Source: a virus. From it: DNA of 64,000 nt. Location: the IMG/VR virus record IMGVR_UViG_3300037882_003354, positions 1 through 64,000 of that record, one strand, 5' to 3'. Under the pieces are notes generated by a model, which did no database searches, was not told the origin of the DNA, and was given only the letters and a program-made list of their open reading frames with translations. The position numbers were made by a program, and so were the translations under genes. Positions 57,128-64,000 of this stretch are shown here, piece by piece. Numbering within the stretch: position 1 is the first letter of the stretch; the number at the start of each line of letters is the position of its first letter.

Positions 57128-59449
57128 TTATAATTTACAGGCGTCACAATCCGACTCATCATTTGCTGTAACTGGTTCAGATTCTGATGTATTCTTTGTG
57201 GTGGTTAAAACATGTTTAGAGTCGGTTTTAGAAAGAAGACTATAGTACATGGTTTTTAGCCCCCACTTGTAAGCCAACATGAGATTTCTGGCAATCAGAG
57301 TGCCTGGAACCTTGCCGTCTGCGAAGTGTTTGGGTGAATAGAACGTGTTGGTGCTCAGGCTCTGATCAATGTATGCAGCCAGCACAGCAGCAGTCTTCAG
57401 ATATCCCACGCAGTCTGTCTGATCCCACATGAGTTGGTATTTGTTCTTTAACTTCCGATATTCCGGAACAACCTGTACAAAACTACCAGCCTTGGATTCC
57501 TTGACTGAAATTAATTCCATGGGCATCTCAATGCCATTGGTGCTGTTCAATACTACGCTGGAACTTTCAACTGGAGCCACGGCCATCAATGTAGCATTAC
57601 GAATGCCATGCTGTTTCATTCGTGCTCGCAAGGGTTCCCAGTCCAGGCTGGGTGTGAAGTCGGTGAGTTCGTTGACTCCAGCGGCCCGTCGCTCCCAGGG
57701 AAATACTCCACGCCCGTAGTAAGTGTACTGACTGCGCTGGCATGACCCACGTTCCTGGGCCAGTTCCACACTGGCTTCGGTCAGGTAATAGGCCTGATGC
57801 TCCATCCAACGACGAACTTCTGCCAGTGCTTCAGGTGCACCGTACTTGAGACCACGCTTGGCATGCCAGTAGGCCAGATTGGTGATGCCCACGCCCAGGG
57901 GCTCAAAATCTTGATTGGCCAGTCGACTCTGAATGGACAGGAAATCCTGATAGTTCAACAAGTTGCTCAGGCTGCGCACCAGCACACGGCAGGCCTTGCG
58001 CATTTGTTGAGGGTTGGTAAACGACCCCCAATTCACACTGCCCAAAGTGCACAGGGCGATCCGGCCCTTAGGGTCTTCAATACGCTGAAATGGTCTGGTG
58101 GGAAGAAGTATTTCCTGGCAGAGGTTGCTCTGGTAGATGGGATCAGTGGTGGCATCAAATGGGCCTTGATTGATCACATTGTCAATGTTCACCAGATAGA
58201 TACGGCCAGTATCAGTCCGTTCTTTAAGAATACCGTTCTTGAAGATTTCTGCTGCTGGCAGTACTTTTTTCTTGATGTCTGTTCTGGCTTCGTATGCCAC
58301 ATACAGTTTTTCAAATTCGGCTGAATCACGATAGTATGCTTCGTACAAGTCAGGCACTTGATGCGGGTCAAACAATGTGATGTCGCCGCTATGCTTGTAT
58401 CGACGCCAGAACATGGCACTGACCACCACTGAGTAATCCATCTGACGCACACGAGTTTCGTCAGTGCCCTGATTGTTCTTGAGCACAATTAGATCTTCGA
58501 ATTGGTAGTGCCAGATGGGAAATGTCACCGTGCAACTGGCGTTGCGAATGCCACCCTGACTGCAACTGCGTAGATCACTGAACCACTTCTTCAAGAAGGG
58601 TATCATGCCCGTGTGTTTGATCTCTCCGTTGCGAATTGGGGCACCTAATGGGCGTAAACGGCCGATTTCCAGGCCGATTCCGGCTCGTTTGCTTGCATAT
58701 TTTGCCATCATTTCACCACTGGCAAAGATACTGTCCAGAGTATCGTCGCTGGTGATCAGCACACAACTGCTAAACTGCTTGGTGGTGGTGCCCAGGCCTG
58801 CCAGCACAGGGGTGGCCAGAGTAAAGTGCCCATCGCTGGCACATTCATAATATTCCTTGACCAATTTCAATCTGCTGTCCCGGGGCTCTGCATGAAAGGC
58901 AGTGGCAGCAGCCATGGCATATCTCACCTGCGGAGTTTCATAGATCTGTCCAGTGGCGCGATTTTGCACCAGGTATTTTTCTGATAGTTGTGCGATGGCA
59001 GCGTAGGTGTAAGTTTCATCTTTGTCATGATCAATGAACAGATCAATGATGTCCCATTCTGCTTCAGTGTACCAATCCAGCAGTTCGGGCGTGTACATGC
59101 CAGCCTCTACGTTTTTCTTCACAATGCTGTAAAGATTTGGTGGAGTGTATCCGCCGTACACCTCCTTGCGCAACATGCTGATGCGCTGTCTGCCGGCCAC
59201 ATACTGATAGTTGACATTGTTGATTTCTGGATTCTCTGACTCATCGATCAGATTGACCATGGCCTTGAGCAACAGCTCGTCAATGGTCTTGGTGGTCATG
59301 CCATCATGTATTTCGATCTGAGCTTTGATCTCAATCATGCTGGGGCTTACACCGTCTATACCACAGCAGGCGTTGGCCACCTGTCTTTGTATTTTACTAA
59401 TATCCAGTGGGACTCGTCCACCGTCACGCTTAACTACTGTAATTGTCAT
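57128..59449 (-). CDS. nrdA: Ribonucleotide reductase class Ia, alpha subunit
   Basis: 773 residues. ATP-cone at the N-terminus (VVKRDGGRVPLDISKIQRQV), redox Cys in FSSCVLITSDD, active-site loop SNLCQEILLPT (Asn, Cys, Glu), partner Cys in IALCTLGSVNWG, radical-path tyrosines in TMYYSLLSKTDS, and C-terminal CDACKL. Makes deoxyribonucleotides for phage DNA. AATAAGG upstream. Confidence 0.96.
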   Translation of the reverse strand: MTITVVKRDGGRVPLDISKIQRQVANACCGIDGVSPSMIEIKAQIEIHDGMTTKTIDELLLKAMVNLIDESENPEINNVNYQYVAGRQRISMLRKEVYGGYTPPNLYSIVKKNVEAGMYTPELLDWYTEAEWDIIDLFIDHDKDETYTYAAIAQLSEKYLVQNRATGQIYETPQVRYAMAAATAFHAEPRDSRLKLVKEYYECASDGHFTLATPVLAGLGTTTKQFSSCVLITSDDTLDSIFASGEMMAKYASKRAGIGLEIGRLRPLGAPIRNGEIKHTGMIPFLKKWFSDLRSCSQGGIRNASCTVTFPIWHYQFEDLIVLKNNQGTDETRVRQMDYSVVVSAMFWRRYKHSGDITLFDPHQVPDLYEAYYRDSAEFEKLYVAYEARTDIKKKVLPAAEIFKNGILKERTDTGRIYLVNIDNVINQGPFDATTDPIYQSNLCQEILLPTRPFQRIEDPKGRIALCTLGSVNWGSFTNPQQMRKACRVLVRSLSNLLNYQDFLSIQSRLANQDFEPLGVGITNLAYWHAKRGLKYGAPEALAEVRRWMEHQAYYLTEASVELAQERGSCQRSQYTYYGRGVFPWERRAAGVNELTDFTPSLDWEPLRARMKQHGIRNATLMAVAPVESSSVVLNSTNGIEMPMELISVKESKAGSFVQVVPEYRKLKNKYQLMWDQTDCVGYLKTAAVLAAYIDQSLSTNTFYSPKHFADGKVPGTLIARNLMLAYKWGLKTMYYSLLSKTDSKHVLTTTKNTSESEPVTANDESDCDACKL

Positions 59450-59482
59450 TTAACGACCTTATTTTATATGCTGAGCATCTAT

Positions 59483-59917
59483 TTACCCAGGTTTTTTGAT
59501 TTCTATAAGATTCTCAAGTAAAAAAGTCGGTGGCAAGAGATCCATGGCAAGTGGCCCATCGTCATTGAAATTTATAACCCATTGATCATCAACACAAATT
59601 ATATTATACTGTCTAGTTCGAGCATTGTCTACTAGTGTCCTAATTTCAATTTTGGAGTTTTGATATCGTTGAGACAATTTCAAGGTCCAAGCAATCATCA
59701 GGGCCTTGGTGAAATCATCGTATTTGTTCCCCACAATGATGTCCCAGGGCGTGGGCCAACTTCTTTCATGATAAGGATCAATTTTGTTATTATAGGGAAC
59801 AAAGGGAGCAGCTTTCCAGAACTCCCAGACCTCCCGGAGGGCATCAGGTGTTTCAGACAATTGGGAACGCAACCACATCCATGCCGACAGGCGGTCATCT
59901 ATGGATCTATCAAACAT
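59483..59917 (-). CDS. Conserved T4-like phage protein
   Basis: 144 residues. VWEFWKAAPFVPYNNKIDPY, SWPTPWDIIVGNKYDDFTKA and ALMIAWTLKLSQRY resemble a protein found in many aquatic T4-like phages. Function unknown. One base separates it from the tail spike gene. Confidence 0.8.
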   Translation of the reverse strand: MFDRSIDDRLSAWMWLRSQLSETPDALREVWEFWKAAPFVPYNNKIDPYHERSWPTPWDIIVGNKYDDFTKALMIAWTLKLSQRYQNSKIEIRTLVDNARTRQYNIICVDDQWVINFNDDGPLAMDLLPPTFLLENLIEIKKPG

Positions 59918-59918
59918 A

Positions 59919-61847
59919 TTAGAGCAGTGTGTCTATCTGAAATTCCAGCAAGGTCTCAGTCAAGGCCGAGCTGTTGCTGCAGGTCAACTCCACATAATTA
60001 TTTCTTGGTAACGACACATTAAAATCTTGTGAAGGCGAATCGGCTCGTAATAATTTCCAAGTTTCACCAGGTGTGCTGAAAACAAATTCAGGATCCGCTG
60101 AGTCAGTGTTGAAAGTGTATATGGTGGCACTGGTCTGTGCAACAGCTATGATGGTGGCTGCATAACCAGCATACTCATTGTCCCCAGTCATGAAATAGGT
60201 GCCAGCGGCTATATCGGTGACGATAGTGGGGTCGAATGAGGGGAACTCACTGACGTCAATGGCGAACTGAGTGTCATCCAGACCACCCACAGTGGCAGTG
60301 GTCACGTTGTCAGTAATGACATACAATCCCTGTGTGAAATTGTAGGTATCAGTTATCACAGAATACCCTTCAGTGCTCAGATTCAAACTCAGGGTACCCT
60401 TTCTTGACAGTCCAAAATCGCTGAGTTGATACTTGATGGTGATCAATTGCCCCACATCGTTAAGGCAAATCTTGGCCACTGGTTGGTTTATTGATTCTGT
60501 GGCCAGGGTGGCAGTAAAGGCAGCACCGCTTCTGATGGATGTTCTGCCTATGATCAAGGGATTGTAATAAAAGGTGGTGCTCGTGGTGGCATTGGCCAGC
60601 GCCTGTCTGTTGAAATAATCAGCATCAGATTCGTTACCAGTGGCCTGGAATACTATGACCGCAGTGGCGCCAGTGCTAGTGGTGACGAAGTCATCCAGGC
60701 CCAGGCCATTGCCCACTTGGACAAAATTGTTTTCTTTGCTGATGTGATTGCTGGAAATACCGTTGGGGTTGGCACCCACAAATATGCCTTCTTGCACAAT
60801 GTTTTCAAATCTGTTCTTGGATATGATGCCATTCATGGGACCTGGTTGAGTGTCTTCAGTATGGAAGTCCACACCACGATACAGGTTGCTGAATATGTTA
60901 CGATCTATGATGGGGCGCATGACTGTGCCAGTGGCCAATATGCCCACGTACATGCCGTCAAATTTACAATCAGTGATCATGGGGTTATAGCACAGTGTGA
61001 CATCACTGGAGCCTTGTGTGGTGCCTGAGCCACGTATGGCGATACCATGGCCGTATGTGGTCAATCCATAGGTCCAGGTGGATGCGGCATCGAATGAACT
61101 CTGAAAATGCACACGAGTTATCTTGGCATCCAGCACATTGTCCAGTGACAACAGGGGATATATTGAAGTGGTGCCAGTGCTGTCGTACTGCAATGTCATG
61201 TTGGACATACTGACTTCACGAGCCCTGTTGATGCCCGACTGCATGTTGCCAGATTCAAAAACATTCTCCTGTGCGTCCACTGTTTTAAACATGGTGGCAG
61301 TGTTGGAGACCATGGTCAAGGTGGTGATACCCGGGCCTTCTCCGCGCAACGATGTGTATGGTGGCAATTCTATGGTGTTATTGATATAATAATTGCCTGC
61401 CGGAATCATGAGTTCGCGTCTGGCATCAGTTCTATTGGTGGGATTGAGAAATATATTGTCTATGGCCGATTGTAATATAGAAGTGATGTCAGTGGGCGTA
61501 GAGCTGGCCCGGACCCCATAGTCAGTCAAACTCACCAGTGCGTCCAACTTGATGCCCACCGTGGACACCACTGAGTTAATGTAGCTGACTCCGTCTCGGT
61601 ACTTGTAGGTGCTGGTGCTGGACACGGCTTCACCACCATATATGAATGCGAAGATGTTGTCCAGGTCTTTTTCTGTCAGAATTCTGGAGTTGGCGTCGCT
61701 GACTGCACCGTCTACTATGCGTTTACCTATGTAGAGATTTTCTGTGTCCTGTGACCAGCCAAATTCACCAGGCTCCAGCTGTGGGACTCCTGTCTGGTTC
61801 TCGCGACCACGTCTAACTTGAACCCTGCTTATTTGAATTACCGCCAT
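59919..61847 (-). CDS. Tail spike or fibre with right-handed beta-helix
   Basis: 642 residues. N-terminus IQISRVQVRRGRENQTGVPQ and EPGEFGWSQDTENLYIGK is the attachment segment seen in phage receptor-binding proteins. Residues about 105-420 form a pectate-lyase-like beta-helix (LMIPAGNYYINNTIELPPYT; SLRGEGPGITTLTM; MITDCKFDGMYVG; IISKNRFENIV). C-terminal beta domain follows. May depolymerise surface polysaccharide. GAGGGGAT and a late box lie upstream. Confidence 0.87.
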   Translation of the reverse strand: MAVIQISRVQVRRGRENQTGVPQLEPGEFGWSQDTENLYIGKRIVDGAVSDANSRILTEKDLDNIFAFIYGGEAVSSTSTYKYRDGVSYINSVVSTVGIKLDALVSLTDYGVRASSTPTDITSILQSAIDNIFLNPTNRTDARRELMIPAGNYYINNTIELPPYTSLRGEGPGITTLTMVSNTATMFKTVDAQENVFESGNMQSGINRAREVSMSNMTLQYDSTGTTSIYPLLSLDNVLDAKITRVHFQSSFDAASTWTYGLTTYGHGIAIRGSGTTQGSSDVTLCYNPMITDCKFDGMYVGILATGTVMRPIIDRNIFSNLYRGVDFHTEDTQPGPMNGIISKNRFENIVQEGIFVGANPNGISSNHISKENNFVQVGNGLGLDDFVTTSTGATAVIVFQATGNESDADYFNRQALANATTSTTFYYNPLIIGRTSIRSGAAFTATLATESINQPVAKICLNDVGQLITIKYQLSDFGLSRKGTLSLNLSTEGYSVITDTYNFTQGLYVITDNVTTATVGGLDDTQFAIDVSEFPSFDPTIVTDIAAGTYFMTGDNEYAGYAATIIAVAQTSATIYTFNTDSADPEFVFSTPGETWKLLRADSPSQDFNVSLPRNNYVELTCSNSSALTETLLEFQIDTLL

Positions 61848-61871
61848 GACAATATCCCCTCAATATAAGGA

Positions 61872-61879
61872 TATTTATG
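61872..61879 (-). promoter_or_regulatory. Late promoter-like box CATAAATA
   Basis: Minus strand, 24 bases before ATG 61847 of the tail spike gene, which has a strong ribosome-binding site. Confidence 0.6.
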
Positions 61880-61912
61880 CGGATTGAGTGAGCAATTGCC
61901 AGTGACCTTGCG

Positions 61913-62605
61913 TCACATGGAGTAGTATTCTTCCACTTTTTTCAGCCACATGTCCTGATACTTGTTGTAGTTGGCCGGAGTCAGATCAAATTGTTGATAC
62001 TGAAGATCTCTGCTGCACATGAAGATCACACCACGACGTATGTTGGTTCCATACACTTCGTTATGTGCTTCTGCGTAGGCCACCAGTTGTACGTAGTAGT
62101 CTTCCACCCATTCTGCCTTCTTGGGTTTGTTGGTTTGTTTGTGGTCAGCAATGGCTGGCTCACCGTCATACACACCCACCAGGTCTGTGGTGCCGCTGTA
62201 CAAGCCGGGAAAGTACAGGCTCTGCTCCATGGCCCAGACTTCATTCATTTTGCTCAATCCATGTTCAATGATGACATCAGCCATGCGATTGGCCTGTACA
62301 TGCACTGGATTGTTCCCCGGTTGTCGCTGCTCACCGATTAGGAATCGTTCCAGATTGGCGTGCATGGCACTTCCTACTCCGGCCGCTTCTGTGGTGATTT
62401 GTTGAGCTTTTTCCACTCCCACACGCTTCCGCCATTCGTTGAGTGCTGTCATGTCCTTGGTGGCACTCAGTATGGTGGTCACCGAGGGCAGTCGTTCACC
62501 GTCGGGTGTCAGATACACTCGCTTGCGTGTCACAGGATCATTGATCTGTTGACATTTTTTATATTGGAATCTTTCGACGAACGGTGGAGGATTGTAAGTG
62601 GTCAT
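61913..62605 (-). CDS. PD-(D/E)XK nuclease (Cas4/MGME1-like exonuclease)
   Basis: 230 residues. LPSVTTILSAT (N-terminal helix start), GSAMHANLE, then the nuclease core YSGTTDLVGVYDGEPAIADHKQ (Asp, Asp-His-Lys) and YYVQLVAYA (Gln motif IV). Matches the RecB-like single-strand exonucleases found in phages. Role in recombination or DNA processing. The start lies at the predicted transcription start of its promoter. Confidence 0.85.
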   Translation of the reverse strand: MTTYNPPPFVERFQYKKCQQINDPVTRKRVYLTPDGERLPSVTTILSATKDMTALNEWRKRVGVEKAQQITTEAAGVGSAMHANLERFLIGEQRQPGNNPVHVQANRMADVIIEHGLSKMNEVWAMEQSLYFPGLYSGTTDLVGVYDGEPAIADHKQTNKPKKAEWVEDYYVQLVAYAEAHNEVYGTNIRRGVIFMCSRDLQYQQFDLTPANYNKYQDMWLKKVEEYYSM

Positions 62606-62611
62606 ATACTG

Positions 62612-62640
62612 ACTATAACATCAGTATTGGAATACTTCAA
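62612..62640 (-). promoter_or_regulatory. Sigma70-like promoter of the nuclease gene
   Basis: Minus strand TTGAAG (62640-62635), 17 bases, TATAGT (62617-62612). Expected start is at about 62605, on the ATG itself; no Shine-Dalgarno. Confidence 0.6.
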
Positions 62641-62979
62641 CTATTTTATTGCAGTTTTGGCGTTGCGGCTGGCCATTTGATCCACGCTGGGACCTGCTGG
62701 CGTTTGAGCAGCATCCGGCTTCTGATTGCTGGCAGTCTTGGTTTTCAGAACAACTGTGCCGTTGTCCAGTATGTCAGAGATGACATCACCTGCAGGATCC
62801 AGGGAGTTTTTCAGTGCTCTCAGGCCGTCAGGGGTGGATATGCCCAGTCCCAGTGGCTTGAGCATGTGCATGACCACTGGAAAGGGCAATTCAGAAGATT
62901 GGCCCTGCTGGTTGGCCTGGCCTTGAAGTACCGCCAGAACGTCTCTGGCGGACCCTTGATCTACTTCAAACAATCTCAT
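62641..62979 (-). CDS. Conserved T4-like phage protein
   Basis: 112 residues. MRLFEVDQGSARDVLAVLQG, FPVVMHMLKPLGLGISTPDG, then GTVVLKTKT and a Pro/Ala-rich tail. I recall this as conserved beside the next gene in T4-like phages. Function unknown. Overlaps the upstream gene by ATGA. Confidence 0.8.
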   Translation of the reverse strand: MRLFEVDQGSARDVLAVLQGQANQQGQSSELPFPVVMHMLKPLGLGISTPDGLRALKNSLDPAGDVISDILDNGTVVLKTKTASNQKPDAAQTPAGPSVDQMASRNAKTAIK

Positions 62980-64000
62980 CTGGCCAGTTTGCTCATGATG
63001 CTGTGACTTTCGGACAATTTTCTGGCGCGCTGCTGAGCCCGGCTTTCACGCATTTCGCGTCCACTGGTCTCATCGCCGCCAGCGGCAGCATCACTAGCAC
63101 CGAACTCATCGCCAGCTGGCGTTGGGTTCATCTCGTCTGGTGCACTCAGGTCCATGCCTGGCTCTTGACCACCCATGTCTGGTTCCATGCCCATGGGCTC
63201 TTCTGCGCCAGCCTCACCGGCCAGAGTGGCCACTGCGTTGCTGATGGCTTCACGTTGTTGTGTCAGTGTTTCCAGTGTGGCAGACAAGGCAGGTGCCACT
63301 GATTGTTTGAATGCCTCAGCTTCAGCAGCACCAAACTCTGAACGAATCTCGTCAGCCAATTCGATGATGGCCTTGGTCTGATACTGGCCCACACGTTGCA
63401 TCCAGCTGGTGAAGTCATTGACCATGTCACCGGCGGCGGTGATGGCTTTAGCCTTGGCTTCTTCATCTTCCATCAGGAAGAATTCAATACTTTCGTTGAC
63501 AAACTTGACGTTCTGCTTGAATACTGAACGTGATTCCTTGGCCTGCTGTTTCCACATGGCGGCGGCGGCCACTGCCTTGGGATCACGGGCACCGCTCTTG
63601 GCGGCTGCTTTCTCCACCTTGGCGAAACCCTTGCCTGGCTTGCCGATGTCGCCACCTGCCTTGGCCTTCTTGACCACAGCAGACTTTTCCTTGGCACTCA
63701 TACCAGCACTGGGCTTGGTTTCGGCAACGCTTTCACGTTCCATTCTGTCAGCATATGCCTGGTCGTCGGCTGCCTTTTCACGTGCCATTCTGGCCAGTGT
63801 GGCCTTGGCGCGCTCGTCACCTGCGGCGGCTTTCTTTTGCAATTCTTTTTCACGATGAGCCCTGAGCTCTCTGCCCTGCTGTGCATCTGGTGAGTTTGGA
63901 TTATATGCTTCCTTGACCTTCTTGGACTTCTTTTCTTCAGGCTCAGGTTGGTCTTTGGTGGCTTTCTTGGTGTAAACTGTGCCAGTAGTGGTGTTCTTCT
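62976..64000 (-). CDS. Virion or prohead-region protein (N-terminus outside window)
   Basis: The frame is open from 64000 to the stop at 62976, so the start lies beyond the edge. Visible part: Lys/Glu/Ala-rich segment (EEKKSKKVKEAYNPNSPDAQ), then a conserved helical domain (FVNESIEFFLMEDEEAKAKA; MVNDFTSWMQRVGQYQTKAI; ALSATLETLTQQREAISNAV) and an acidic Gly/Met-rich tail. Resembles conserved capsid-region proteins of T4-like phages; scaffold-like composition. Confidence 0.7.
   Translation of the reverse strand, partial: KNTTTGTVYTKKATKDQPEPEEKKSKKVKEAYNPNSPDAQQGRELRAHREKELQKKAAAGDERAKATLARMAREKAADDQAYADRMERESVAETKPSAGMSAKEKSAVVKKAKAGGDIGKPGKGFAKVEKAAAKSGARDPKAVAAAAMWKQQAKESRSVFKQNVKFVNESIEFFLMEDEEAKAKAITAAGDMVNDFTSWMQRVGQYQTKAIIELADEIRSEFGAAEAEAFKQSVAPALSATLETLTQQREAISNAVATLAGEAGAEEPMGMEPDMGGQEPGMDLSAPDEMNPTPAGDEFGASDAAAGGDETSGREMRESRAQQRARKLSESHSIMSKLAR

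Overview
The window is part of a large tailed phage with T4-like traits (myovirus type), most likely from fresh water and infecting a Gram-negative proteobacterium. Genes lie in long head-to-tail runs with overlapping ATGA or TGATG junctions. Several genes have T4-type late promoter boxes (NATAAATA). There are a class I ribonucleotide reductase, tail fibre and baseplate-type proteins, homing endonucleases and many small phage-only proteins. Some left-end genes resemble genes common in Burkholderiales phages, and near-perfect sigma70 promoters recur. A betaproteobacterial host is plausible but not proven. No rRNA or ordinary tRNA gene was seen, and no gene-free stretch exceeds 300 bases.

Layout. 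1-8.6 kb (+): small accessory genes behind one strong promoter, including a family of about ten paralogues that start MNER and end FGVE. 8.6-17.6 kb (+): a transglutaminase-like lipoprotein, conserved small phage proteins, ClpP, a QueD-like protein, a GIY-YIG endonuclease, a D-amino-acid dehydrogenase-like oxidoreductase, UvdE and superoxide dismutase. 17.6-32.2 kb (+): virion adhesion genes (Ig-like, DUF1800, DUF1501, baseplate-like, two GYTGS collagen-like fibres, beta-propeller). 32.2-43.1 kb (-): bilin reductase and heme oxygenase, ClpS, Hsp20, phosphoesterase, exonuclease, HNH endonuclease, ribosomal protein bS21, ClpX, a membrane protein, an outer-membrane barrel, a glycosyltransferase and an LpxH-like hydrolase. 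43.2-48 kb: a GIY-YIG endonuclease (+), then small late genes and a tmRNA (-). 48-53.8 kb (-): a block of secreted proteins (DUF1501, DUF1800, DUF1996, FN3). 53.8-64 kb (-): glutaredoxin, NrdB, class II aldolase, methyltransferase, NrdA, tail spike, PD-(D/E)XK nuclease and capsid-region proteins.

The most striking element is at 45.27-45.60 kb (-). It is a circularly permuted, two-piece tmRNA gene: the acceptor half with T-arm and CCA lies upstream of the coding half, the two halves form a 7-bp acceptor stem with the G3-U70 alanine identity pair, and the reading frame encodes AANDDAYLMAA, close to the E. coli tag. With phage-encoded ClpX, ClpP, ClpS, Hsp20 and bS21, the phage appears to carry a route from ribosome rescue to tagged-protein degradation.

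Other notable features are a heme oxygenase plus ferredoxin-dependent bilin reductase pair in an apparently non-cyanobacterial phage, two separate DUF1800/DUF1501 pairs (one virion-like, one secreted), a duplicated queD-like 3' end flanking a homing endonuclease, and C-terminal protein motifs that double as Shine-Dalgarno sequences. All function calls come from motif recognition by eye; no database search was run.
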